Shown: positions 8,539 through 17,560 of the stretch, in pieces
Layout of the letters: each line of letters opens with the position of its first letter
How positions within the stretch are numbered: the stretch's first letter is position 1
Assembly: GCF_015693305.1 (NCBI RefSeq)
Contig: NZ_CP065138.1
Span: 1,674,001 to 1,738,000, forward strand
Direction of reading: 5' to 3'
Length of the DNA stretch: 64,000 nt
Source: Sphingobium sp. Cam5-1
Lineage (GTDB): Bacteria; Pseudomonadota; Alphaproteobacteria; Sphingomonadales; Sphingomonadaceae
Position numbers and translations under genes: made by a program
Notes under the pieces: model-generated
Told to the model about the DNA's origin: nothing
The model's database searches: none
Seen by the model: only the letters and a program-made list of their open reading frames with translations

Positions 8539-8585
8539 CTGGGCTGAAGCAACTCCTTGAGATGCAAAAGAGACATGGCCCCGAG

Positions 8586-9194
8586 TCAGGGCACGGCAGG
8601 CAAGCCGAGGAGAGCGAACAATTCCATCCGCGCGCGGAAATCATCCCGGAAGACGCCCGTCATCCTGCTGGTGACCATCGCGACGCCAGCCTTGTGGACG
8701 CCACGGGTGGTCATGCATTGATGGCTTGCCTCGACGATGACGGCGACGCCGCGGGGCCGCAATGTCTGGTCGATGGCATTGGCGATCTGCGCGGTCATCT
8801 TCTCCTGGATGGTGAAGCGCTTGGCATAGCCCTCCACGACGCGGGCGAGCTTGGAGATGCCGACGACCCGCTTGGCCGGGAGATAGGCGATGTGGACCGA
8901 CCCGATGATCGGCACCATGTGATGCTCGCAATGGCTTTCGAAGCGCACGTCACGAAGCGCGACGACATCGTCATAGCCTTCCACTTCCTCGAAGGTGCGG
9001 CTGAGCACATCGACCGGCTCCATGGCATAGCCTGCGAAAAATTCCCGGTAGGACCGGACGACCCGTTCCGGCGTACCGGAAAGGCCTTCGCGGCCAGGAT
9101 CGTCACCCGCCCATCGCAGCAAGGTTCGGACGGCGTTTTCCGCCTCCTCCGCGGTCGGTCGCACAAGGGCAGGAGCAGCGAGGCTCTGGAACAT
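8586..9194 (-). CDS. folE: GTP cyclohydrolase I (FolE)
   Basis: A 202-residue zinc-dependent GTP cyclohydrolase I, converting GTP to 7,8-dihydroneopterin triphosphate, the entry step to folate and pterin pathways. Zinc ligands are visible: C and H in SHCEHHMVP and C in [22 protein letters not shown] and [15 protein letters not shown] are further family blocks. GGAGGTG upstream supports the ATG at 9194. It is complete and looks active. A folE in an accessory QS operon suggests either an extra copy supporting a pterin-using pathway or supply of a pterin metabolite; no other folate gene is nearby. Confidence 0.94.
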   Translation of the reverse strand: MFQSLAAPALVRPTAEEAENAVRTLLRWAGDDPGREGLSGTPERVVRSYREFFAGYAMEPVDVLSRTFEEVEGYDDVVALRDVRFESHCEHHMVPIIGSVHIAYLPAKRVVGISKLARVVEGYAKRFTIQEKMTAQIANAIDQTLRPRGVAVIVEASHQCMTTRGVHKAGVAMVTSRMTGVFRDDFRARMELFALLGLPAVP

Positions 9195-9218
9195 GGAAAC
9201 ACCTCCATTAGGCAAGGA

Positions 9219-9953
9219 TTAGAAGAAGTGGATCTCGAGCTTGATGTCTTCGAGAAATGTCCAGTCGATGGCATCGACATCGAACAGTGATGCGTCGAAG
9301 ACGCCATCGTCATAGGCGTCGGCCGGATCGACGCTGTGCCCGGCGAATACATATTTCTGGAGATAGTTTATGTCGCTGCTGGTGATCGCCTGTTTGCCAT
9401 AGCGCGACACATCAACGATGTAGTGGATGTCGCCCGCTTCATAGGTCCGGATGATCGGGACATAGGCGGAGAGGCCGAGCGAACGCAGCATCTCGACGGC
9501 GAAATTATTGGCGCCAACTTCGAAAGAGACCCGGTCCTTCCGCTTCTCGTCAGTCATCTCGGGTGGCGCATCAAGGCCGTTGCCGCTGCCCTCATGCTCA
9601 TAATAATGCAGCGCCGCCTGAACGCCCCGGAGATCGTATATATAGGCGTATCGCTCGATATTCTTGCGCTTGGCCTCGCATATGAAATAATAATGTCCAA
9701 GGCTATGCAGCAGCATGAAAGTGCGCGACGGCCAGGAGACCGACTTGGCAAACGTTATCTTCCTGCCCTTGATGATCGCCTTGATGTTGAGGGGATGATG
9801 ATCCACTTCATCCAAGTCCAGGCCGAATTTTTCCACAAGAGCATTGGTCAGCTTGTCATAGCTGGATTCGCCGATCGCCAAGAGAAGTTCACCCATGCGC
9901 CTGCCGGTCTCATCGGGAAGCGTCTCGTCGATGATATTCGCGATGTCACTCAT
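9219..9953 (-). CDS. unrecognised protein with degenerate zincin-like (HSLGH) motif
   Basis: A 244-residue, acidic, soluble-looking protein, first gene of the leftward QS run, with a strong AGGAG ribosome site before its ATG. I do not recognise the family. Residues about 80-92 read FMLLHSLGHYYF and residues about 145-160 read EVGANNFAVEMLRSLG. Together these mimic the HExGH...E..AN.FA.E.LMP layout of ImmA/IrrE peptidases, but the catalytic glutamate of HELGH is replaced by serine, so it should be inactive as a protease or use other chemistry. Only 24 bp separate it from folE. Confidence 0.6.
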   Translation of the reverse strand: MSDIANIIDETLPDETGRRMGELLLAIGESSYDKLTNALVEKFGLDLDEVDHHPLNIKAIIKGRKITFAKSVSWPSRTFMLLHSLGHYYFICEAKRKNIERYAYIYDLRGVQAALHYYEHEGSGNGLDAPPEMTDEKRKDRVSFEVGANNFAVEMLRSLGLSAYVPIIRTYEAGDIHYIVDVSRYGKQAITSSDINYLQKYVFAGHSVDPADAYDDGVFDASLFDVDAIDWTFLEDIKLEIHFF

Positions 9954-10112
9954 ATGCGTCTCCTCTTGATGAAGTGAAGTGGAGAAACTTGTCGGTCATC
10001 GACATCATAGGAGATGCAGCTGCGGCACTTGCGTGCGCAGAATCCAATGGATTAAAGTCTTTCTATGATGCCTTGAGGACGATCGGCAGATGAGCATTCT
10101 GCAATGATCTCT

Positions 10113-10169
10113 CCACATCGAATCAGATAGACGATGTGGGATGATGATTAAATCCCCACATCTGTGGGG
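10113..10169. promoter_or_regulatory. cluster of CCACATC/GATGTGG half-sites with a 16-bp palindrome (candidate LuxR operator)
   Basis: The 300-bp gap between the divergent QS run (start 9953) and the second luxR (start 10254) holds CCCCACATCTGTGGGG at 10154-10169, a perfect 7-2-7 inverted repeat. A GATGTGGG half-site lies at 10133-10140 and a CCACATC at 10113-10119. The palindrome is 84 bp before the luxR start. The symmetry and spacing fit a LuxR-type operator, but the bases do not match the classical lux box closely. Nothing else gene-like is visible in the gap. Confidence 0.5.
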
Positions 10170-10253
10170 GTTACTCCTTTGGCGTTCGCGGTTACTACTG
10201 GCTGTCGAGGCGACAAAGCCGCTGCTGCAACGTAGATCCTGCCGGAGAGGCTC

Positions 10254-11024
10254 ATGTTCGAGACATTGGTCGAGTTTGAACGAAAAGCGCTGAACGCTTC
10301 TTCCCTCGAACGGCTAGGAGCGCTCACCGAGCCGTTGGCGCGCTCGCTCGGCTTTAGCTGCTTCACCCTTTTCCGGCCGCAGCCTGCCATGGCCGGCCAC
10401 GCCCCGATCTTCCTCACGACCTACCCTGAGAGATGGATAAGCAGGATTTTCCAGGAGAAGCGGCATCTCGACGATCCAGCTCACGCGGCAGCCGCACGAT
10501 CCGTCGATGGTATCAATTGGACGGCGATCGGTCAGTTCATGGCTCTTTCCGATCACCAGCGCGAAACCTTGTCGCTCGCATCCGGACATGGGCTCGCCAA
10601 GGGCATCACCCTGCCCTTCCGCGTGCCCGGCCTGCCGAGCGCGATGTTCTCCCTGGCCATGCGCGATTGTACCGTCCCCAAGCCCTTTGCCATATTGGCC
10701 GCCAGGCTGATGGGCGGCATCGTCTTTGCTCAGGCTCACCGGCTGGCAAGGAGCGAACCGTCCCAGGCCGAGGTCGTGACGCTTAGTCCGCGGCAGCTCG
10801 ACTGTATCCGGCTGCTGGCACGGGGAATGACCGACCGGGCTATTGCTTGCGAGCTCGGCCTCAGCCCCCAAACCATCCGGGAATATATTGAAGCGGCGCG
10901 GCTCCGCTATGGCGTAAAGCGCAGGGCGCAGCTCGTCGCGGCAGCCATGCGTGACGGCCATCTGTCAGCTGACGACTTTGGAACCTCCGTCTTGGAAGAC
11001 AGCTGTCGTCCGCTGCCCGGATAG
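10254..11024 (+). CDS. second LuxR-family autoinducer-binding regulator
   Basis: A 256-residue LuxR protein: an autoinducer-binding domain (TTYPERWISRIF, then LDDPAH, INWTAIGQ and GHGLAKGITLP) followed by a LuxR helix-turn-helix (LSPRQLDCIRLLARGMTDRA then LSPQTIREYIEAARLRYGV). Unlike the luxI-linked copy, it keeps the W57-position tryptophan and has F for Y61. GGAGAGG lies six bases before the ATG. It is divergent from the zincin-like/folE/MFS/luxR/luxI/phyH run and shares its control region, so it may gate that run. Confidence 0.9.
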   Translation: MFETLVEFERKALNASSLERLGALTEPLARSLGFSCFTLFRPQPAMAGHAPIFLTTYPERWISRIFQEKRHLDDPAHAAAARSVDGINWTAIGQFMALSDHQRETLSLASGHGLAKGITLPFRVPGLPSAMFSLAMRDCTVPKPFAILAARLMGGIVFAQAHRLARSEPSQAEVVTLSPRQLDCIRLLARGMTDRAIACELGLSPQTIREYIEAARLRYGVKRRAQLVAAAMRDGHLSADDFGTSVLEDSCRPLPG

Positions 11025-11274
11025 ACGCGTTAGCGACTGAAAGGGGATAGCCCGCTCGCTGCGAACGCCCGAGCGCAGGGCGAAAATCAAGAGGGACCAC
11101 CTACCGCTGTTCCCGGTTGCACCAGAAAGGCACGAGTCGGCATCAACGGGTCTTCATCCTAATGCCCTGCTTCATCGATGCTGGCTTGGCCGGGTAGCGT
11201 GACTCCGGTGAAACTGCTGATAGGTCAAATGATCATCGCACTCGCGATCAGTCGCCGCGACCAGTTGGTTTCGT

Positions 11275-12213
11275 TCATGCCGCCCAAGGATCACAAGAAG
11301 CGAGCGCGACCACGTCCTCGATGGAGAGCAAGGTAGGCGGGGATAGCGGGAATTCGCCTGCAGCCGTCAGGCCGAGCAATGTCCCGATATGCGCTGCAAT
11401 TGCCTCGACCGAATAGGCCATGGGAAACGCATCGACGGTTTCCTGCGCCGTAGGGGGGAAATAGCGCGCGCGAAAGCCGGGCTTAAAAACAGAGTCCCAG
11501 ATATTGAGTGACTGCCCCCCGGTTTCCGACTTCCCGCTAAAGATCGCATAGCTCGGCAAGGCTTCCGGCCGATCGACGAGGGCGCGGTGCACGAATTCGT
11601 CCAGCTTCTCCAGCACCAGGCTTTCAGCGCCCGCGTCTCGGACCTGCCGCGCCGAAGCGAAGAGCGCGCGCGCGCCATCGAGTGATCCACCGACCCGACC
11701 ACCACCGCCGCCCTGCGGCGTATAACCCAGATGGGCCATGACCCGGAAACCTTCCCGGGCCAGCCGCTCGATGACAGCAAGGACGGCCTCCGAATGAACC
11801 TCCAGCTTAACGACATCGGCACCCGCCCTTCGCATCCTGTCGGCGCTGCGCAGGGCGATATCGCCATTCGTGACCGACCCATCCGGCATATCGCCAACGA
11901 TGTAGGGAGCTTCAGAGGGAAAGAGTTGCCTTGCCCGGTGGGAGACTTCCCTGACCAGGCCCGCCATGACTTCGAGGAACAGCGCCTGTTCGCCCCTCGC
12001 CAGCCGGGTGCTGTCACGCCCGAGATGCGTCATCAGATAGGAATCGGAGACCATGAGGCAATCGAGCCGAATGCCCATTTGGAGGACAGGACTGCCAGCC
12101 ATGGCTTGCGCCACCGCCTCGACCTCATAGTCGCGATAGAGATTGAGCTTGATCGGGCGTCGGCTGTCACCCTGGTGACCGCGAGCGGGCGTGAGGGGTT
12201 CGGACATCAGCAT
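11275..12213 (-). CDS. PanB-like ketopantoate hydroxymethyltransferase homolog in siderophore operon
   Basis: A 312-residue TIM-barrel protein resembling PanB (3-methyl-2-oxobutanoate hydroxymethyltransferase, usually about 265 residues). Matching active-site blocks are LMVSDSYLMTHLGRDST (metal aspartate), VGDMPDG (second aspartate), VVKLEVHSE (catalytic lysine and glutamate), MAHLGYTPQ, and VLEKLDEF (general-base glutamate position). The usual GIGAG loop is replaced by FSGKSETGGQSLN, and there is no panC nearby, so a housekeeping role is unlikely. AAGGAG precedes the ATG. It is the last gene of the siderophore run; it may build an unusual carboxylate unit, as the related-fold SbnG does for staphyloferrin B. 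That role is inference. Confidence 0.75.
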   Translation of the reverse strand: MLMSEPLTPARGHQGDSRRPIKLNLYRDYEVEAVAQAMAGSPVLQMGIRLDCLMVSDSYLMTHLGRDSTRLARGEQALFLEVMAGLVREVSHRARQLFPSEAPYIVGDMPDGSVTNGDIALRSADRMRRAGADVVKLEVHSEAVLAVIERLAREGFRVMAHLGYTPQGGGGGRVGGSLDGARALFASARQVRDAGAESLVLEKLDEFVHRALVDRPEALPSYAIFSGKSETGGQSLNIWDSVFKPGFRARYFPPTAQETVDAFPMAYSVEAIAAHIGTLLGLTAAGEFPLSPPTLLSIEDVVALASCDPWAA

Positions 12214-12261
12214 GATTGTCTCCTTGTCAGGTGCGGCGCGTCTTTCGGATGGAGACGGCCT

Positions 12262-13446
12262 TCATTTGAGAGCGGCGGAGCGGGTGAACGCCTCCGTGCC
12301 GCGCAGCAGCATGACCATGGCAGCGGTCAGCACCCCGCATAGCGCTGCGGCGAAGAACAGCGGGCCTACCCCGGCTGTGGCCGCGATCATGCCTCCGCTC
12401 ACGCTGGCGACTATCGTTGCAAGCTTGGCGCCGCTATCGAACCAGCCGAATGTCCGGCCGGCGCTCGCGTCCTCGATCGTGTGGGCTATCAGCGCATTGA
12501 GGCCGACATAGCCGAGCGTCATGCCCACCCCGAGCAGGAGCCGAGCTATCGCAAAGACCGGCAGCGAGGAGGTGAACGCCTGCACCGCGAGCATGCCGCC
12601 CACGATCAGGCATCCGGCGGCGAACCAGGGAGCGGGATCGCGGTCGCGCAAATGTCGTCCAAGCGGAAGGCAGGCGAAGAGGTAGACGATGTGGGGCAGG
12701 CCGAAGAGCCATCCAGCCGTGCCCGCGCCGACGCCGAATGTCTTCGTGCTGTAGGGCACGAGGAACGGAAAGGTGGAGACCATGGCGAGCGTGAAGCCGG
12801 TCTGCCCGGCCATGATCGCACCGCGCGACAGCAGTTGTCGGCGAGGCATCTCCCGCGCCCCGTTGTCTGCGATCGCAGGGGTTCCGGCATCGCCCCTTGC
12901 GGGAAGAGGCAACAGCATAAGGACGGCGATCAGCGGCAGCAACGCCACGATGAGATAGACATTCTGCGGAGCGATATGCCGGTCGATCAGGAAACCCACT
13001 GCCGCGGGAGCCAGGATGAGCGCGAGACGCGCGCTGGCCTGGGTAAGGTTCAGCGCCTGCGACAGTTGCTCGCGCGGCAGGGCTTCCGAAAGATAGGCGT
13101 TGCTGGCCGAGAACGTGCCGCCAAGGAGACCCTGGAGGCAAAGTGCGATGACGAACAGCGGCAGCGATCCGGCGAGACCGGCAACGACAAAACTGATGGC
13201 CAAGCCGATCTGCGCGCGCAGGAGTAGCGGCTTTCGGCCCCACCGGTCGGCCAGGCGGCCCCATAGAGGCGCGGAGATGGCAAGGCATGCAGTTGGGACG
13301 ATGTAGAGCCAGCCAATGAGGCGCTCACTTGCGCCGGGTGCGATTCCGGCCAGGATGAGACCCAGAAAGGGCGGCAAGCCCATCGGGCCGAACGCCCCCG
13401 CGAAATGACAGGCGAGAACGGTGGCCTTGATGCGGCCTGGGCTCAT
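12262..13446 (-). CDS. MFS transporter, probable siderophore exporter
   Basis: A 394-residue, 12-helix major facilitator with the loop motif WGRLADRWGRKPLLL near residue 60 and a second half-repeat near residue 255. The ATG overlaps the stop of the upstream IucA/IucC gene (ATGA at 13443-13446), so it is co-made with the synthetase. Comparable MFS genes (sbnD, pvsC) export staphyloferrin B and vibrioferrin. Export of the cluster's own siderophore is the obvious inference. Confidence 0.87.
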   Translation of the reverse strand: MSPGRIKATVLACHFAGAFGPMGLPPFLGLILAGIAPGASERLIGWLYIVPTACLAISAPLWGRLADRWGRKPLLLRAQIGLAISFVVAGLAGSLPLFVIALCLQGLLGGTFSASNAYLSEALPREQLSQALNLTQASARLALILAPAAVGFLIDRHIAPQNVYLIVALLPLIAVLMLLPLPARGDAGTPAIADNGAREMPRRQLLSRGAIMAGQTGFTLAMVSTFPFLVPYSTKTFGVGAGTAGWLFGLPHIVYLFACLPLGRHLRDRDPAPWFAAGCLIVGGMLAVQAFTSSLPVFAIARLLLGVGMTLGYVGLNALIAHTIEDASAGRTFGWFDSGAKLATIVASVSGGMIAATAGVGPLFFAAALCGVLTAAMVMLLRGTEAFTRSAALK

Positions 13447-15242
13447 TTTCCGCTCTCCGAAAGGAGAAAATTGGGCGCGCTATGCCCATAGGCCTTGTTG
13501 ACGTCGGCTGCGCCGGTTCCCTTGCGCGACTCCAGCGTTGCAGCGCGCAAAAGATATTTGATCGGGAACTGGCTCGCTTCCAGCAATGCAGAACGAAGCG
13601 GCCCGGCAGCAATGCCCTCGCGCTCCAGCAAGTCGAGTTGCCGCTCGATAACGGTACGCAGCAGTCTTCTGTACGCGCCAGGCCGGCCCAGATGCCGGCC
13701 CAGTCCCTCGATCACCGCGCCCAGGTTGAGCTGGATCGTGATAGTGATCAGCATCTGCGCGGCGGCGGCCGCATCTGTCTGGGTTATGCGCGCGTCCTGC
13801 ATCCTGCCGGTCCAGGCATCCGCTCCGGGAAAAGCCGCAAGCAGGGCTGACGCGTCGATCCGCGGCGAATCATTGTCCTTCAGCAGCAGGCGCAGGCCCG
13901 CGCCGCGCGGATCGACGAGCAGGACGGAGTTCTGCTGATTGGCCTCCAGTTCAATGCCATAGCGCGCCGCCAAGCGAAGATGGACGCCCAGGAGGAGATC
14001 GCAAAACTCGCCCAGGAACCGCTCGACGTCCCCCTCATAATAGCGATCGGTGAGATGCAGCGCATAGGGACGACCATCGGGCATCGGCGCCATCAGCGCT
14101 GCGACCGGCACCGGCTCGCAGGCATCAAGCCCTTCAGGATAGCGGCGGATGATATAGGCGAGGAACCGCTCCCCGCCATGATGGGCTCCGCCGCTTTCGT
14201 CTGTCAGGAGCAGCTTCGTCTGAAGCATTGCGTCCTTGGCGCGTATCGCCTCCAGCAGGGAATGGACGACATGGCCGTCATTGATCGTGCCGGACTTGAT
14301 CGCGCGCAGATTGAGGCGGCCGAGCGTGCTGATAGCGAGCGGGAGCTTGATATGAAGGCCGGGTTCCTCGACGATGGCCAAAGCCCGCACCGAGAGCGTA
14401 GGCACGACCTCAAGATAGTCCTTGGGCGCCATATACGCGCAATCACTCAGTCCCGCCCCGGCCAGGATCCGATCCATTCTCTCGCCACGCATGAACGGAT
14501 GAACGGGCATGAGCGCGTGTGTTTGTTCGTGCGCTGGGTCGAGCCCCACATCAGCGAAGGACGGCCATTGCTTGGGAAGCTCGCCCTGTACCGACAAGCC
14601 GTCCTTGGGAAGAGCGAGCCAGGCAAGGCGAAATGCCTGCTGATATTCCGGGCCGTAGGCGATGAGGTCATTGGCGGCAAAGCCGTGCTTCGCCCGCGCC
14701 GTGGGATAGAAAGGATGATCGAGGAAGGACGCGAGCCGGTCGTTGGCCAGCATAGCCCTATGCCATTCGGGATGGCTCGCCAAGCGTTGCGCGGCAGGCG
14801 AGACTCTATGCCGCACCGCGTCGCAGATCGCGCCCTGCTCGATCGCGGCCTGGCATTCTGTGAGGAAGGCGGAGATGTTCGCGCTGTCCTCCCACTCCAG
14901 CCCCGCCTTCATGATTTCGAGAAACTCGGTAATGCTGTCGATAAGACGCGCGCCCTGGCGGGCGACATGAACGAAAGGCGGGGCGCCGACGCGCCATGCC
15001 TGCATGAACCCGTCGGGCTCGACGGGCAGGAAGAGCGTGCCGCCATCGGGAACCTCATGGGCGAGGTAATGCTCGGTCTGCGCGATCAGCCTGTCAAAGG
15101 GCGCGTTCTTGGCAGCAACGATCTTGCCGAGCGCGATCTCCCGGTAATTTTCGCGCACGAAGCAATCGGCCACGCGCCTCAGGATATAGCGGCCGTGATC
15201 CCGAACCGATGGCGCGGGTTTGACAGCGGTGGCGATGTTCAT
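13443..15242 (-). CDS. IucA/IucC family NIS siderophore synthetase (second)
   Basis: A 599-residue NRPS-independent siderophore synthetase, which adenylates a carboxylate and condenses it with an amine or alcohol. Family blocks seen in order: DHPFYPTARAKHGF (residues about 180-195), MPVHPFMRGERM, TLSVRALAIVEEPGLHIKLP with ISTLGRLNLR behind it (nucleotide and substrate groove), ELEANQQNSVLL and LLLKDNDSPRID, ending in a helical IucC-type (FhuF-like) tail. I chose the ATG at 15242, behind AGGAGAAAAGCC; the longer frame upstream is out-of-frame TonB-receptor sequence. It lies 34 bp after the receptor gene and overlaps the exporter. Confidence 0.92.
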   Translation of the reverse strand: MNIATAVKPAPSVRDHGRYILRRVADCFVRENYREIALGKIVAAKNAPFDRLIAQTEHYLAHEVPDGGTLFLPVEPDGFMQAWRVGAPPFVHVARQGARLIDSITEFLEIMKAGLEWEDSANISAFLTECQAAIEQGAICDAVRHRVSPAAQRLASHPEWHRAMLANDRLASFLDHPFYPTARAKHGFAANDLIAYGPEYQQAFRLAWLALPKDGLSVQGELPKQWPSFADVGLDPAHEQTHALMPVHPFMRGERMDRILAGAGLSDCAYMAPKDYLEVVPTLSVRALAIVEEPGLHIKLPLAISTLGRLNLRAIKSGTINDGHVVHSLLEAIRAKDAMLQTKLLLTDESGGAHHGGERFLAYIIRRYPEGLDACEPVPVAALMAPMPDGRPYALHLTDRYYEGDVERFLGEFCDLLLGVHLRLAARYGIELEANQQNSVLLVDPRGAGLRLLLKDNDSPRIDASALLAAFPGADAWTGRMQDARITQTDAAAAAQMLITITIQLNLGAVIEGLGRHLGRPGAYRRLLRTVIERQLDLLEREGIAAGPLRSALLEASQFPIKYLLRAATLESRKGTGAADVNKAYGHSAPNFLLSESGK

Positions 15243-15276
15243 GGCTTTTCTCCTGAGGGCGTGGCCGGACGGCGGG

Positions 15277-17415
15277 CTAGTCGATCGCGTATCGCAGCGT
15301 GAGCATCGCCGAGCGCGGCGCGCCCGGCATGTTGAGGTTTCCAACCGTGCCGTGGCCCGACACGATATAATCGCGGTCGAAGATGTTGCGGATGTTGAGC
15401 TGTGCTTTGAGCTTGCCCAGGCGCGCCCATGCCATCGCATCGGCGGTGACATATTCCGGCAGGACCACGCTGTTCGCGAGGTTCGCCTGGCGGTCGCCCA
15501 CATAATTGAGGCCGCCGCCAAGGCCGAAGCGATCCCCGAAGCTGCGCATCAGCCAAAGGCTCGCACTGTTTACGGGCGTCAGCGTCGGCCGGTTGCCCTG
15601 GATAGGCACGCCGCCATCCAGCGCCGGTGACTTGGTGATGCGCGCATCGAGATAGGCATAGCTTGCGATGGCCTGCCACCCTTCGGACAATTCCAGCTGC
15701 GCCGAGAGTTCGATTCCCCGCGTTTGCTGCACGCCCACGGGTACGACCTTGAGCAGGACAGGATCGGTCGCCTTGATGTCTGACCGCTTGAGGTTGAAGG
15801 CCGAAATCGTCGCTGACAGCTTGCCGTCGAAGAATTCGAACTTGGCCCCGATTTCGCGGTTGATCGTCTTTTCCGGCGCGATGTCCGCGCTGCTCGTCGA
15901 GAGCGCGAATGTCTCGCCAGAAGGCTGGTAGGACTTGTTCCAGGAGACGTAGTAGGACTGGGCCGGGGTGGGCTGCCAGACCAGGCCGATGCGGGGACTC
16001 CAGAACGTATCGGTTCGCCCGAGATCGGGCTGTCCGGCTATCCGCTGGTGGACCTCCTGCCGGAAGCGGTCATAACGCAGGCCAGCCAGCGCCTTCCAAT
16101 GCTCACCCAGAGAGATCATGTCCTGGGCATAGAAGCCAAGGGTCTTGTAGACGCCCGTCCGGTGTGTGCCCGGATTGCCGGCGACTTCCAATGGCAGAAC
16201 CGGAAGCACCGGGTCGAACAGATCGACCGTGGCGATATTGGCGCGGTCGATCCGCAGCTCATATTTCGACTGCCGGCCTGCCTCGAAACCCATCAGCAGC
16301 CTGTGCTCCAGCGCTCCGGTGGAGAATGTGCCGGACAGTTCGAACTGGTTGGACCAGCCATGCTCGGCGCGATCGGTGCTCTGGCGATTGAGAGTCACCG
16401 TCCGGGCAGCTTCGTTGACGGTGTTCGGGATCGTGTTCTGCCGATCGAGCGTATAGTCATAATAGCGGAAGGCGTTGTGCAGCTTGAGCCGATCGCTGAA
16501 CTCATGGTCCAGGGTCGCCGTCGTGGACCACACTTCCGACTGGCTGAAGTCCACGTCCCTGCCGTTGGCGGCACCATAATAGGTCGATGCCGGCACATCG
16601 ACCGGGCGCCCCTGAAAGGCCGGAATCCCGTTATCGGTCAGACGGCGGTCGCGCAGATAATCAGCCTGGAGGAGGATCCGCGTGCGGTCGCTCGGCGCGA
16701 ACAATATGGACGGCGAGATGGCTTCGCGCTTCAGGAACCCCTGATCACGATAGCTGTCGGACCGTTCGATCGCACCGGTCAGTCGCACTGCTAAGTCATT
16801 GCCGGTAAAGACATGGCCAAGGTCGATCTCGCCGCGCTTGTCGTCCCAGCTTCCATAGCTCAGAACGATCTCACCACCTTCCGTGCCCGGTTTCCTGGAA
16901 ACGCGGTTGATGAGACCGCCGGAGGAACCACGTCCGTAGAGGACGGATGCCGGGCCTTTCAGGATTTCGATCCGCTCTATGTTCGACAGGTCTCGGAAAT
17001 AGAGGGCATCATCGCGCACGCCGTCGATGAAGAGATCGCCATAGGCGATATTGCCGCGGATCACGAATTGGTCCCGCTGGCCGTCTCCGGTCGCCATGCC
17101 GATGCCGGCCACGTTCTTGACCGCGTCCTGCAGCGACAAGGCGCGCTGGTCGCGCATCACCTGACTTGGGATGACGTCGATCGTCTGGGGGATGTCGCGC
17201 AGCGGCGCGTCGATCTTGAGCGCGGTGGTGTCGGGGGTGCGATATTCCGGGTTCGTGGCCGTTACCACGATATCGTCGCGTGCCGAACCGGCCGCCGCAG
17301 CTTCATCATCCGCGCGCTCCGCGCCAAAGGCCGGTGACGACACCATCGCCCCCATCAAGGCCAGTGTCGAGATGGCGCCGCGCGCCCGAGCGGCGCTGGA
17401 AGTAATCGCAAGCAT
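15277..17415 (-). CDS. TonB-dependent siderophore receptor
   Basis: A 712-residue outer-membrane receptor. Residues 1-31 form a signal peptide (cleavage after PAFG), followed by a Ton box-like DDIVVTAT, a plug domain (LRDIPQTIDVIPSQVMRDQ, IERIEILKGPASVLYGRGSS, GGLINRVSRKP) and a 22-strand barrel ending LTLRYAID. Family: siderophore receptors of the FpvA/FhuE class. A Fur-box-like palindrome lies 20 bp before the start. It sits between the decarboxylase and the second synthetase, so its ligand is presumably the cluster's own ferric siderophore. Confidence 0.95.
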   Translation of the reverse strand: MLAITSSAARARGAISTLALMGAMVSSPAFGAERADDEAAAAGSARDDIVVTATNPEYRTPDTTALKIDAPLRDIPQTIDVIPSQVMRDQRALSLQDAVKNVAGIGMATGDGQRDQFVIRGNIAYGDLFIDGVRDDALYFRDLSNIERIEILKGPASVLYGRGSSGGLINRVSRKPGTEGGEIVLSYGSWDDKRGEIDLGHVFTGNDLAVRLTGAIERSDSYRDQGFLKREAISPSILFAPSDRTRILLQADYLRDRRLTDNGIPAFQGRPVDVPASTYYGAANGRDVDFSQSEVWSTTATLDHEFSDRLKLHNAFRYYDYTLDRQNTIPNTVNEAARTVTLNRQSTDRAEHGWSNQFELSGTFSTGALEHRLLMGFEAGRQSKYELRIDRANIATVDLFDPVLPVLPLEVAGNPGTHRTGVYKTLGFYAQDMISLGEHWKALAGLRYDRFRQEVHQRIAGQPDLGRTDTFWSPRIGLVWQPTPAQSYYVSWNKSYQPSGETFALSTSSADIAPEKTINREIGAKFEFFDGKLSATISAFNLKRSDIKATDPVLLKVVPVGVQQTRGIELSAQLELSEGWQAIASYAYLDARITKSPALDGGVPIQGNRPTLTPVNSASLWLMRSFGDRFGLGGGLNYVGDRQANLANSVVLPEYVTADAMAWARLGKLKAQLNIRNIFDRDYIVSGHGTVGNLNMPGAPRSAMLTLRYAID

Positions 17416-17434
17416 ATAGTGCCCCCAAATATAT

Positions 17435-17455
17435 GATAATGCGAATCGTTCGCAT
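17435..17455. promoter_or_regulatory. Fur-box-like operator before the TonB receptor
   Basis: GATAATGCGAATCGTTCGC (17435-17453) matches the classical 19-bp Fur consensus at 14 of 19 positions by eye. It overlaps a perfect palindrome, ATGCGAATCGTTCGCAT, at 17439-17455. It ends 20 bp upstream of the receptor ATG in a 145-bp gap, giving the receptor, second synthetase, exporter and PanB-like gene their own likely iron-repressed promoter. Confidence 0.75.
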
Positions 17456-17560
17456 GAATGACTGTTAGGGCAGCATTGCGATCGAAGTCAAGGGCGGCGG
17501 CGAACCGGTGGCGTGTCCCGCGTCTCCCAGCTACTTGAAAAGATGAGCGGATTGCCGCGC

